Source of the DNA: an uncultured Lachnospiraceae bacterium
GTDB lineage: Bacteria; Bacillota; Clostridia; Lachnospirales; Lachnospiraceae
Reading direction: 5' to 3'
Assembly: GCA_910583835.1 (NCBI GenBank)
Contig: CAJTYM010000002.1
Location: forward strand, 1-42,916
DNA length: 42,916 nt
The notes beneath the pieces are model-generated. The model saw nothing but the letters and a program-made list of their open reading frames with translations. It was not told the origin of the DNA and ran no database searches. The translations under genes were made by a program, and so were the position numbers. Position 1 is the stretch's first letter. Each line of letters opens with the position of its first letter. Below, piece by piece: positions 15,465 to 23,942 of this stretch.

Positions 15465-15495
15465 ATCATACTACTTAAAGTGCACTTTAAGTCAA
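15465..15495 (-). promoter_or_regulatory. MerR-type promoter with 19-bp spacer and central dyad
   Basis: Read on the minus strand, TTGACT (15495-15490) and TATGAT (15470-15465) are separated by 19 bp, longer than the usual 17. A perfect 20-bp palindrome, ACTTAAAGTGCACTTTAAGT (15473-15492), fills the spacer. This is the architecture that MerR-family activators untwist. It drives the flavodoxin and overlaps the MerR gene's own leader. Confidence 0.9.
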
Positions 15496-15524
15496 GACTT
15501 TTTAATTTTTTAAGGAGATTTTTC

Positions 15525-16013
15525 ATGCTATATACGGTTGGTGAAATGGCAAAAATTTTAGGCATCCCCCCTTCCACGCTACGCTATTATGACAAGGAGG
15601 GCCTGCTCCCTTTCGTGGAACGTTCCAGCGGCGGCATCCGCATGTTTTCCGACAAGGATCACGAGTGGCTGAAAGTCATCGAGTGCCTGAAGCAATCCGG
15701 TCTGTCAATTAAAGAAATCAGGAATTTTATAGACATGGCCATGCAGGGAGATGAGTCGTCCCTCACAAAGAGGCTGGCGCTATTTGAGGCCAGGAAGGAT
15801 GCCGTAAAAAAACAAATAGAAGACATGCAGGAAACGCTTGAACTTCTGGAATTTAAGTGCTGGTATTACGAACAGGCGATACAGGATGGGACGGAAGAAA
15901 GGGTCCGTTCCCTGTCTCTTGACGAGATTCCTGGACAGTACAGGGGAATTCTCGAAAAAATGAGGACAGTTCGCACGAGTGCGCATCCTGCCCGGAGGGC
16001 TTTTATCTTATAG
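15525..16013 (+). CDS. MerR-family transcriptional regulator
   Basis: This is a 162-residue protein; AAGGAG lies six bases before the ATG at 15525. The long upstream open frame has no start with a ribosome site. The N-terminal HTH reads MLYTVGEMAKILGIPPSTLR then YYDKEGLLPF, canonical for MerR. Next come a wing with RMFSDKDHEWL and a long dimerisation helix (about 75-115). There is no Cys-rich metal site, so it is more like the aldehyde/redox-responding members. The last dozen residues (TSAHPARRAFIL) are encoded inside a hairpin-rich repeat-like segment and may be replaced sequence. It faces the flavodoxin gene across a dyad-containing promoter. Confidence 0.92.
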   Translation: MLYTVGEMAKILGIPPSTLRYYDKEGLLPFVERSSGGIRMFSDKDHEWLKVIECLKQSGLSIKEIRNFIDMAMQGDESSLTKRLALFEARKDAVKKQIEDMQETLELLEFKCWYYEQAIQDGTEERVRSLSLDEIPGQYRGILEKMRTVRTSAHPARRAFIL

Positions 16014-16063
16014 GAAAGTCTGTATTTTTACGCGTTAATGCAACACGGTCTTTCCTAATAAGA
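16006..16063. repeat. Inverted repeat at the 3' end of the MerR gene
   Basis: TCTTATAGGAAAG (16006-16018) is matched by CTTTCCTAATAAGA (16050-16063), a near-perfect inverted repeat with one bulged base and a 31-base loop. It overlaps the last codons of the MerR gene. It may be a small repeated palindromic element or a processing/termination structure. Confidence 0.5.
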
Positions 16064-16093
16064 TGAAAAAAAGAATGCGCGGTGCGCATTCTT
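16064..16093 (-). terminator. Terminator of the hybrid kinase / two-receiver operon
   Basis: AAGAATGCGC (16071-16080) and GCGCATTCTT (16084-16093) form a 10-bp perfect stem with a three-base loop; on the minus strand it is followed by a run of seven T. It ends transcription from the genes at 16158-20144. Confidence 0.85.
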
Positions 16094-16157
16094 CGTATGC
16101 TCATGGATTGCGGAGCAATAAACTTCATCTCCGCGAGCTGCCTTTCTCTGTTCCACT

Positions 16158-16937
16158 CTAAGAGTCTGAGCCCAGAATCTTATCAATCTCTGCAATCAGA
16201 CGCTCCTTCACTGCTGGTTTCAAAAAATATCCTGCGGGCTTTAACTTTAATACCGCTTCGATATTGGCTTTGTTATTTACCGCAGTCAAAAAAATTACCG
16301 GGATATCCTTCATGTCTTCGTCCGCACGTATCATTTCCAAGGTCATCCTTCCATCACACACAGGCATCTCATAATCAAGCAGTATCAAATCCGGCCGTTT
16401 CTTGCCAATGGAAGTCATTGCCTGCGCTCCGGAAATCGCCAAGTTAACCTCATAACGTTCCTCTAACATGGCTTTCATGGTTCTCAGCGCTGTGCCATTG
16501 TCGTCAACTACCAGGATTCTCTTCTTACCCTTATCATCTTTCCGTTCCTCTTCCGCGTCTCGTTCCACTTCCTGTTTATCCAATTGAAGCCTTCTGCACA
16601 CAGCATTCAAAATCACCGTGTTTTCTACCGGACGAACCAAATTTTCAAACTGGCCGTCTTCATAATATTTAAAAAATGTACTGCTCTCCTCTTTGGTTCC
16701 AATCGTCAGAACCGGGATGTCGGCATATTGGTCGCTTAAAAGGAAAAACATGGATGTATCAATGTCATATGCGCCAATCAGGCTGATTAAAACCAAGTCT
16801 GGGTTTACAATTTTTAACATCCCTTGCAAAACTTCTGCATTCTCTGAACAAAGCTGCACATGAAAAAACTGAGACAAGTATGTATTTGTTTCTTTTACCA
16901 CACTGTTAAGCTTGCCTATCAATAAAATCTTTTTCAC
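16158..16937 (-). CDS. Two-receiver response regulator without output domain
   Basis: This is a 259-residue protein with a GTG start preceded by GGAGG at 6-base spacing. Residues 1-118 are a receiver-like fold (KKILLIGKLNSVV ... NPDLVLISLIGAYD) that lacks the usual acidic pocket and phospho-Asp. Residues of about 138-259 form a complete receiver, with the acidic pair in ILVVDDNGTA, phospho-Asp in LILLDYEMP, Thr in VIFLTAVN and Lys in YFLKPAV. An acidic linker (ERDAEEERKDDKGKK) joins them. With no DNA-binding domain, it probably signals by protein contact. It starts 21 bases after the hybrid kinase stop and shares its terminator. Confidence 0.9.
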   Translation of the reverse strand: MKKILLIGKLNSVVKETNTYLSQFFHVQLCSENAEVLQGMLKIVNPDLVLISLIGAYDIDTSMFFLLSDQYADIPVLTIGTKEESSTFFKYYEDGQFENLVRPVENTVILNAVCRRLQLDKQEVERDAEEERKDDKGKKRILVVDDNGTALRTMKAMLEERYEVNLAISGAQAMTSIGKKRPDLILLDYEMPVCDGRMTLEMIRADEDMKDIPVIFLTAVNNKANIEAVLKLKPAGYFLKPAVKERLIAEIDKILGSDS

Positions 16938-16958
16938 CTTTATCCTCCAATCACTGAT

Positions 16959-19900
16959 TTATCTCTTCATCTGTTCTATCAGTAAATTCCCCAGTCGGTC
17001 TGCTTCTTCTGCATCCAGATTCGTCACTGCTTCTGCCAGCTTTCTGACATTCTGTTCCATTTCTCCTGTATATTCATATTCCTGCAATTGAAGCATCAGC
17101 TTGTCTGCCTGGTCAATGTCCATCTGCTGCATGCTGATGCGCACCATCTCCACAAGCGCCTGCACCACTGAAAAATCCGTCACTTCCTTGCGGACAGCAG
17201 TTCCGATACCAAAGACACCCTGTAATTTCTGTCGGTAACTGCGCCATTCTTCTAAAAATACGGATGTCACAGACATAATCACATTTATTTTACCATCTTT
17301 TGCCGCAAATTCCAATATTTTTGCAAGACCAGATAAAGGAAAAATGCCAATCGTTGCCGCCAGGCTTTTCATGGCATGTACCTGAATCCGGTACTGCTCC
17401 AGACCCTTCGGGTCTGTAACCTGCTCATATGCCTGTTGCAGATGGTCTGCTGCAGAGTCAATCTGCGCATAAAATTCTTTTACCGTGTATTCCAGCAATT
17501 CCATATCCGGCAAATGCACCCAAGCATAATCCCAATCCAGGCCGTCCACCTGCGGCAGCTCTTCCAACTGGCTGCTTGCTTTTACCTCGTTACTCTGACT
17601 GCTCTCTGCATTTCCCACTTCAACATGGACTTCCTGCAGCAATGCCTCCGGCAGCTGTGCTTTCATCATGCTTTCCAGCTTTTGGGGGACGATTGGCTTT
17701 GAAAGGAAACCGTCAAACCCCTCTGCCAGATACTTATCTTTGGCCCCGGACACTGCATTGGCAGTCAATACGATAACAGGCGTATCCTGACATGGGTAAT
17801 CCGACAGTTCCTTCATGCAGTGAAGCGTTTCCACTCCATCCATTTCCGGCATCATATGGTCAAGGAAAATCAAATCAAAATGCTGTTCCTGTACTAATTT
17901 GAGGCATTCTGCTCCACCTGACGCCTCAGTTATCTGTATCTGCGTTTCTTTGAGGAGATTTCTTAGAACTTTACGGTTAACAGCGTTGTCATCCACAACC
18001 AATATCGCCGCTTCTGGCGCACAGAACTGTGTGCTGTAACTGTAATTTTCTGCAAGCTGATGCACCCTTGATTGGAAATCCCCAATCGGCGTATCATCTA
18101 TAATCTTCTGTTCCAGTTCAAAATAAAATTTCGATCCCTTCCCATATGTGCTTTCCACATGCAGCCTGCTGCCCAGCAATTCCAGCAAACGGATGGTAAT
18201 GCTCATGCCAAGCCCGGTTCCTTCAATATTACGGTTGCGGTCCGCTTCAATCCGTTCAAATTCTGCAGAAAGTTTCGGCAAATCCTCTTCCTTGATTCCA
18301 ATCCCCGTATCCTCTACCTCAAACCGGAGTGCCGCCGTCTCCCCTTCCCTGCGGCATTGAATCCGAAACCATACCGTCCCCTCATGTGTGTATTTGACGG
18401 CATTCGTAAGGATATTGGTCAATACCTGGCGGATACGGACGTCATCGCCATACAGATGGGAAGGAATGGTGCGGTCTGCCTCGACCTCAAACTTTATCTC
18501 TTTTTGCCTGACCCGCTGCAGAGCCATATTGGACAAATCGTGTATCAAACTGCTGACGTCATATTCTACCGGCACAAGTTCCATCTTACCGGATTCAATC
18601 TTGGAAAAATCCAGAATATCGTTAATCAGAGACAATAATGTCTGGCCCGCCATATAAATATCCATCGCATACTCTTTGATATTCTCTTCCCTGGATTCCC
18701 GCAAAATCATCTCGTCCATGCCAAGCACTGCATTGATGGGCGTCCGTATCTCATGGGACATGTGCGCTAAGAATTTGCCTTTGGCATCATTGGCCGCCAG
18801 CGCCTCCTTCCTCGCCGCATCTGCGTCTTTTTTGGCCTGGGCCAGTTGGATATTCTGCTGCTCTGCCACCTTCACCTTTTCTTGCAGCAACTGTGCGCTT
18901 CGCTCCGCATTTGCCCGGTATTCTTTGGAAAGCTGCAAAGTCTGCATGACCGCCATCATAACGCAGAACACCGTCATGCTGTATTGGCCTGCCGCATTGC
19001 CATAGCGGTTTTCAAAAAATATATTCATCATCAAATTTGCGATTTCCCCTGACAGCAGCACAATCATGGACAGCACCGAAAGAACCGTCTGATAACTTCT
19101 GTTTTTGTAATCATACTGTATGAGGCTGGCAATCGCCACCACACAGACCACGGCTACTGCAACAGCAGATATATTCATCATGTCTTCCAGGTCTTGGATG
19201 TGCAGCGCCTGTAGGAGAATCTGTATGGCCGCATTGAGGATTGCGCCGCATAACAGCCAGGAAAAACGTTTCGGATATACGGTACGCAGATTCCTTTCAA
19301 AATATAAGGTCAAAAACAACGGCAGCAGCAATACTAAATATTCCTGCATCTCATAGGCTTCCTGCACGTTATAAAAAATATTTAACGTATCTGTTCCAAT
19401 AAAATAATAAACCCCTGTGACCATCCCCGCCAGCCCTAAGAAAAACTCTCCCCTGACTGGCTGGTGGGTATAGTGCCGTATCAGCGCAAGCACGAACATG
19501 ATAATTGTCATAAGTATTATCAGCAGACAGCAGCCTATGTCAATGATGTTATTTCCGACCAGCCCAATCACTACCATGTCCCGCGACTCAACTCTGACAT
19601 CATTAAGGCATATCGCCGTGCCCGAGGAGAATGGGAACAAAGCAATCCATAGTTCCCCTTCCTGGAATGTAATGGGAATATCCACAAAATGTTCACTCTT
19701 TCCCATCATCTCTTTGGAAATCTCGTTCTCCATCCCATACTGATAAAGTTCCCCACCATTCAAAGCCACATAAACCCTGGCATCTGTTGTGGAAAAATTT
19801 ATCGTAAGCCCTGCATATTCCTGGGGAAGCGTCTTTTTAAATATGAACGCTTGGCCAGCATTGCCGCCGGTATCTCCGGCATAAGGCAGATTCACATCCT

Positions 19901-20144
19901 GCCATTCTTCTGTCTGTGCAAATTCTTCCCATTCACGTAGCTTGTCCTTATCTTCCACATCCCGCCAGGACATTTCTCCCTCTTCGAGAGAAGCCATTGC
20001 CCAGCCCTCATTAAAATCATACTCGAACTGATCCGGCAGCAAAGACAGTTCCGCTTCCTGCTGCTGAAACCGCAGCAATGCGATTACCATGAAAATGAGT
20101 ATACAGAGAACTGAAATTCCCGCTAATTTCCGTAAATTCTTCAT
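16959..20144 (-). CDS. Hybrid sensor histidine kinase (7TM sensor, HisKA, HATPase, receiver, HPt)
   Basis: This is about 1061 residues. ATG 20144 has GGAAG eight bases upstream; ATG 20156 is the alternative. An N-terminal membrane helix (GISVLCILIFMVIALL) is followed by an extracytoplasmic beta-rich domain (about 30-190), seven membrane segments (about 195-410; 7TMR-DISM-like) and a Gln/Ala-rich coiled coil. The kinase core has MSHEIRTPINAVLGM (phospho-His), NILTNAVKYTHEG, DTGIGIKEEDL and GTGLGMSI. A receiver follows, with VVDDNAVN, FLDHMMPEMDG and FLSKPI, and then an HPt domain with phospho-His in VHAMKSLAA. The full four-step phosphorelay is therefore in one chain. The two-receiver protein downstream is the likely acceptor. 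The ligand is unknown. Confidence 0.92.
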   Translation of the reverse strand: MKNLRKLAGISVLCILIFMVIALLRFQQQEAELSLLPDQFEYDFNEGWAMASLEEGEMSWRDVEDKDKLREWEEFAQTEEWQDVNLPYAGDTGGNAGQAFIFKKTLPQEYAGLTINFSTTDARVYVALNGGELYQYGMENEISKEMMGKSEHFVDIPITFQEGELWIALFPFSSGTAICLNDVRVESRDMVVIGLVGNNIIDIGCCLLIILMTIIMFVLALIRHYTHQPVRGEFFLGLAGMVTGVYYFIGTDTLNIFYNVQEAYEMQEYLVLLLPLFLTLYFERNLRTVYPKRFSWLLCGAILNAAIQILLQALHIQDLEDMMNISAVAVAVVCVVAIASLIQYDYKNRSYQTVLSVLSMIVLLSGEIANLMMNIFFENRYGNAAGQYSMTVFCVMMAVMQTLQLSKEYRANAERSAQLLQEKVKVAEQQNIQLAQAKKDADAARKEALAANDAKGKFLAHMSHEIRTPINAVLGMDEMILRESREENIKEYAMDIYMAGQTLLSLINDILDFSKIESGKMELVPVEYDVSSLIHDLSNMALQRVRQKEIKFEVEADRTIPSHLYGDDVRIRQVLTNILTNAVKYTHEGTVWFRIQCRREGETAALRFEVEDTGIGIKEEDLPKLSAEFERIEADRNRNIEGTGLGMSITIRLLELLGSRLHVESTYGKGSKFYFELEQKIIDDTPIGDFQSRVHQLAENYSYSTQFCAPEAAILVVDDNAVNRKVLRNLLKETQIQITEASGGAECLKLVQEQHFDLIFLDHMMPEMDGVETLHCMKELSDYPCQDTPVIVLTANAVSGAKDKYLAEGFDGFLSKPIVPQKLESMMKAQLPEALLQEVHVEVGNAESSQSNEVKASSQLEELPQVDGLDWDYAWVHLPDMELLEYTVKEFYAQIDSAADHLQQAYEQVTDPKGLEQYRIQVHAMKSLAATIGIFPLSGLAKILEFAAKDGKINVIMSVTSVFLEEWRSYRQKLQGVFGIGTAVRKEVTDFSVVQALVEMVRISMQQMDIDQADKLMLQLQEYEYTGEMEQNVRKLAEAVTNLDAEEADRLGNLLIEQMKR

Positions 20145-20252
20145 CTTATCTTCCATCCTGATATATATTTCGTTTTACCAGTCCATGATTTCTTAATTTC
20201 CCTTACGGAATTTTTCATGCTTGTTCTGCAAAATACCTAAGTTTTAACAGAA

Positions 20253-22067
20253 CTATTCCTCAAACCTTATACCTGTCGCTTTAAAGGTTCCATTACTGCC
20301 CTTTTCCACCGTGATTGTTCCATCTCTTGTTAAACCAGCCTCCTCAACCGTGCAGTAAAAATAGTAATAATCCCCTATAACATCCGGTATATCTATCCAC
20401 GTAATATTTGTGATTGAAGGCTGCTTTTTGCGCACTTCAGTTAAATATGTTTCCACAGCAGCACAAGCTTTAGATAAACTTATGTCTTCATTATTTTGGT
20501 TGCGTTGTGCTATTTGTTCACTCGACCTTGAATTGTCTGCTCTATGTACCATAACAAACTCTCCTGAGAATGAAATGTCTTTCAATTCACTTGCGCTCAT
20601 TTTGTTTCCATCAATGTCATATGAATCTCCGCTCTTGAATTGTCCTCTGACAAATTGTCCTTTACAACAAGTTCCATTATCATTTTCCGGCGGATACCAG
20701 GCCATTCCATAGCCGCTTGCTTTTCCGTTTTTTACCTCACCTATATACTGAATGCTTCCATCATTATAAAACAAAACCCCTAAATTAATTCCATATACCT
20801 TTGAGTACATTGGTTGAGTTATATAAACATCTGGCCCTTCTATTTTTGATGGATTTAATGTCTTATTTGCCATATAATTTTCCAAAATCTGTATTGCTCT
20901 ATCCATATCTCCTTCCCTTTCGCGTATCTCAGAAGAGCTTTGATTTTTTACATACATTGTTTCAGCCACTAAATAGTCCGTATATCTATGTCCTTCATTC
21001 AAACTTACCAGCTGATCATATACCTGATGGTATTTTTCAGGATATTGTTTTCTTATTGTGTCATAAAGCCTAATAGAAGCCAGATATATCCCTCGCGAAA
21101 ATAAATAGTCAGCATCTTTTTCTGCATCTGACAAGCGATTTTCCCTATGATGTTCATAGTCATAATTATCATCATGATATCTCTCTTCCGATAAATCACT
21201 GTATTCAACATATAATGTATCTATAAATGACTCAATTTTCTGGTAATTATTTTGTGCAATAAGATGCTGTGCTTTTTCCTCATCCGATAAACCATACTTG
21301 ATATTATGAATAACGATTGACAGAATAACAGAAATTACCACCAGCGCTACCGCACTGGCAACAGATATGGTTATGACCCTCTTTTTCTTCTCAGCTCTTT
21401 TTGCTTCTGCTTTTAATTCTGCTCTTTTCCTTTCTTCATCTGCTTTTTCCTGCAAGAAACGTTCACTCAACTTCTGCTCAATATTTTCTTCGTTAAAATC
21501 TTCAAAATTATTATATTTACCATATCCACAGGACACACATTGAAGACTGCTATTTTTATTTAATCTGCCGCATGAACATATCCATCCGGCAGAATGTTCT
21601 TGCGGAAAACAGATTGCTTTGTCATTTTTTTCTTTCATATACGACAACATATCGCTTTCCGTATGGTCATTTGCAGAACCTGAGGAACTTAAAACGCCAA
21701 TATCGTATTCAATAATATGCTCCTCCATAGGAGCAACTCTTTCTCCATTAATATACACAATCTGAAGAACCTCAACTTCTGTTCTTTGCAGGTCACATTG
21801 CTTAATATCTACTGCAAAACCAGCTGTTTTTGCCGGTTTAACATTTATATCTGCTTTCTTTACTTCCAAAAAATCTTCATTGCCAAATTCAATCCTGTCA
21901 TCAAAACTATCGAAGCATAAACATTTCAATTTTATTGCAGTAATTATTTCCTGGCTAACATTGCTAAAAGAGAATATTAATTGTTTACCATCCTCAACAT
22001 TTTTAATTTCGCAATTGACATTCTCAATATATGCATTCAAGTCTACCGTTCTATGCTCACTTTTCAT
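20253..22067 (-). CDS. Membrane protein with zinc ribbon, single TM and MORN-like repeat
   Basis: This is a 604-residue protein; AGAAGGGTGAT precedes the ATG. Residues 1-130 have a beta-rich domain, followed by a RanBP2-like zinc ribbon (W-I-C-S-C then C-V-S-C-G, about 155-175) and a charged Glu/Lys/Arg coiled coil ending in EKKKRV. One membrane helix (about 232-255, VASAVALVVISVILSIVI) and an extracytoplasmic region of helical repeats come next. A MORN-like segment (DGSIQYIGEVKNGKASGYG) and a C-terminal beta domain complete the protein. The zinc ribbon is cytoplasmic and the MORN part outside if the helix inserts as expected. It lies 31 bases upstream of DUF3021 on the same strand order (it follows it), so it may be co-transcribed with LytTR-DUF3021. 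No defined function is known. Confidence 0.75.
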   Translation of the reverse strand: MKSEHRTVDLNAYIENVNCEIKNVEDGKQLIFSFSNVSQEIITAIKLKCLCFDSFDDRIEFGNEDFLEVKKADINVKPAKTAGFAVDIKQCDLQRTEVEVLQIVYINGERVAPMEEHIIEYDIGVLSSSGSANDHTESDMLSYMKEKNDKAICFPQEHSAGWICSCGRLNKNSSLQCVSCGYGKYNNFEDFNEENIEQKLSERFLQEKADEERKRAELKAEAKRAEKKKRVITISVASAVALVVISVILSIVIHNIKYGLSDEEKAQHLIAQNNYQKIESFIDTLYVEYSDLSEERYHDDNYDYEHHRENRLSDAEKDADYLFSRGIYLASIRLYDTIRKQYPEKYHQVYDQLVSLNEGHRYTDYLVAETMYVKNQSSSEIREREGDMDRAIQILENYMANKTLNPSKIEGPDVYITQPMYSKVYGINLGVLFYNDGSIQYIGEVKNGKASGYGMAWYPPENDNGTCCKGQFVRGQFKSGDSYDIDGNKMSASELKDISFSGEFVMVHRADNSRSSEQIAQRNQNNEDISLSKACAAVETYLTEVRKKQPSITNITWIDIPDVIGDYYYFYCTVEEAGLTRDGTITVEKGSNGTFKATGIRFEE

Positions 22068-22098
22068 AAATATATCACCCTTCTTTTCTATAAAATAT

Positions 22099-22554
22099 TC
22101 AGCCTTTGTACCCTCGTTCCAGTTCTTTCAGCCTTTGGTTAATCCTTTTAGCTTCCTTTCGGTTAAACAGAAAGAAACAAAACCAGACTACTATAAAGAT
22201 ACCGCATGAGGACAAAAATTGCAAGACTGTCTGGATGATTCTGTCTGGATGAAAAGGAATCCAGCCTAAATTAATAGCGACAGGATAGAATACGCCCATG
22301 CCGACACAAAAATGTATGATAACTTTAATCAATTGAGAAGGACGGTTAAATTGATAAATGACAGCTGTTCCCCCACAGGCAATTCCTACAAGCATGGCGC
22401 CAACAGACTGCCTTGCAAAATCTTTGCATATTGACACCAATATTTCTTCCCCGCCGCCAATATAAAACGACATACACATAAGCACAAAAGAAGTACAGCC
22501 TATAGAAATACCATATAAGATATATTTCGTTACTAACTTTACGATATGTTTCAT
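22099..22554 (-). CDS. DUF3021 family membrane protein
   Basis: This 151-residue protein has four hydrophobic segments (YGISIGCTSFVLMCMSFYI; ARQSVGAMLVGIACGGTAVI; VIIHFCVGMGVFYPVAIN; FLSSCGIFIVVWFCFFLF) and a basic C-terminal tail. This is the DUF3021 layout, found next to LytTR regulators in Firmicutes, where the membrane partner is thought to modulate the regulator. The ATG overlaps the LytTR stop (ATGA), so they are coupled. Confidence 0.9.
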   Translation of the reverse strand: MKHIVKLVTKYILYGISIGCTSFVLMCMSFYIGGGEEILVSICKDFARQSVGAMLVGIACGGTAVIYQFNRPSQLIKVIIHFCVGMGVFYPVAINLGWIPFHPDRIIQTVLQFLSSCGIFIVVWFCFFLFNRKEAKRINQRLKELERGYKG

Positions 22555-23000
22555 CCTAATCCCAGCCTTTCCTTGAAAATTCTCCGATATCTTCTGGAAA
22601 TGTAATCGGTAATCCCATTGTCCATCACCAGTTCCATGGTTCCGTTGAGGCTTGCTTCTACATGGTCGATTTGCCGTATATTGACAATTGCTGATTTGGA
22701 AATGCGCACAAAATGATTATCCAAAATACTTTCCAATTCATACAGCGGCTTATCCAATACATACTTGCCTTTGTTTTTATCGTAGCAGACAATCTCCCTG
22801 CCTTCGGTGCGCACCAACGATATATCTTCCGCTTTGATAAAATAAGTTTTTCTTTCTTTTGCCGCAATCAATGTCTGGGAATCTGTTCCCTCTTTCTCTA
22901 ACATAGAGATAATCTCAGCAATCGCCTGTGTCATTCTGTTTATATGAAGAATTGCGCACGGTTCCTTGTAATCTTCACTGATTTTGCATTCAACTTTCAT
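22551..23000 (-). CDS. LytTR-domain DNA-binding regulator
   Basis: This is a 149-residue protein; AAGGAGGG lies eight bases before the ATG at 23000. A short N-terminal region precedes a LytTR domain (about 45-149) with RKTYFIKAEDISLVRTEGRE, YELESILDNHFVRISKSAIV and the closing ISRRYRRIFKERLG. There is no receiver domain. LytTR-DUF3021 pairs often regulate a neighbouring ABC transporter, and one starts divergently at 23166, so that is the expected target. The 165-bp divergent gap should hold the binding sites. Confidence 0.92.
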   Translation of the reverse strand: MKVECKISEDYKEPCAILHINRMTQAIAEIISMLEKEGTDSQTLIAAKERKTYFIKAEDISLVRTEGREIVCYDKNKGKYVLDKPLYELESILDNHFVRISKSAIVNIRQIDHVEASLNGTMELVMDNGITDYISRRYRRIFKERLGLG

Positions 23001-23165
23001 CAGATATGCCCTCCTTGAACATTGTAACATAATCATACAAGGAATGCGTGCATTTCAGACATAAAAATCGACCTCTTATGCAACACAGACTGCCGCTCTC
23101 CCCTTCCCTATTGTCTATTTTCTAAATGCATACTAAAATAACGCTATCAAAAAAAGGGAGGAATT

Positions 23166-23942
23166 ATGATGTCACAGGCAATCGTACAAGTAAAAAATCT
23201 GAATCTGTCCTATAAGAACATACATGCAGTCCAGGATGTCTCATTCTCTGTAAAACCCGGGGAAATCCTGGCTGTCATCGGACAAAACGGCTCTGGTAAA
23301 ACCTCCACTGTAGAGTGTCTGGAGGGCTTACGCAAACCGGACAGCGGCCTAATCCGTATCTTTGGAAAAGACCCCTGGCTCAACCGCCGCAAAGTATATA
23401 AAGAAATGGGCGTTCAGCTGCAGGAAGCGGAATATCCCTTAAAAATCAGGGTTGAGGAACAATGCAGGTTATTTGCAAGTTTTTACGAGCGGCCAGCCGA
23501 TTGGAATTTATTGCTGGCGCAGCTGGGCCTTAGCGACAAAAGGAAACGTCCGATTCACAAACTGTCTGGCGGCGAGAAACAACGGTTATCTATTCTGCTT
23601 TCCCTTATGGGGCGTCCGAAGCTTTTAATTTTGGATGAATTGACCACAGGGCTTGACCCGGAGGTACGGCAGAATATGTGGGTTAGCTTTGAGAATATAA
23701 GGAAAAGCGGCGTTGCCATTATCATGGTTTCCCACTATCTGGACGAAGTGGAAGCCCTTGCTGACAAAATTCTCTATTTGGAAAAAGGCAAACAGCAATT
23801 CCTTGGCACGCAGCAGGAATTCCGGGCATATGTGAAAAGTCAGGTTTCCCGGGATACATGGACAGAAAATCTTTCTTTGGAAAAACTCTATTTATTGATT
23901 GCACCTAAAACGACAGGACTAACAATGGAGGGAATATTATGA
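23166..23942 (+). CDS. ABC transporter ATP-binding protein
   Basis: This is about 258 residues; GGGAGG precedes two consecutive ATG codons (23166, 23169). It has Walker A GQNGSGKTST, the Q-loop in MGVQLQEAEYP, signature LSGGEKQRLS, Walker B LLILDELTTGLDP and the H-loop in IMVSHYLDE. This is the drug/lipid exporter (ABC-2) type with the membrane part on the next gene. The stop overlaps the permease ATG (ATGA). It is probably controlled by the divergent LytTR-DUF3021 pair. Confidence 0.95.
   Translation: MMSQAIVQVKNLNLSYKNIHAVQDVSFSVKPGEILAVIGQNGSGKTSTVECLEGLRKPDSGLIRIFGKDPWLNRRKVYKEMGVQLQEAEYPLKIRVEEQCRLFASFYERPADWNLLLAQLGLSDKRKRPIHKLSGGEKQRLSILLSLMGRPKLLILDELTTGLDPEVRQNMWVSFENIRKSGVAIIMVSHYLDEVEALADKILYLEKGKQQFLGTQQEFRAYVKSQVSRDTWTENLSLEKLYLLIAPKTTGLTMEGIL

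Noticed and set aside
15105..15524. N-terminal extension of the MerR protein by 140 codons
   Set aside because: It is antisense to the flavodoxin gene and crosses the divergent promoter; the ATG at 15525 has a strong ribosome site.
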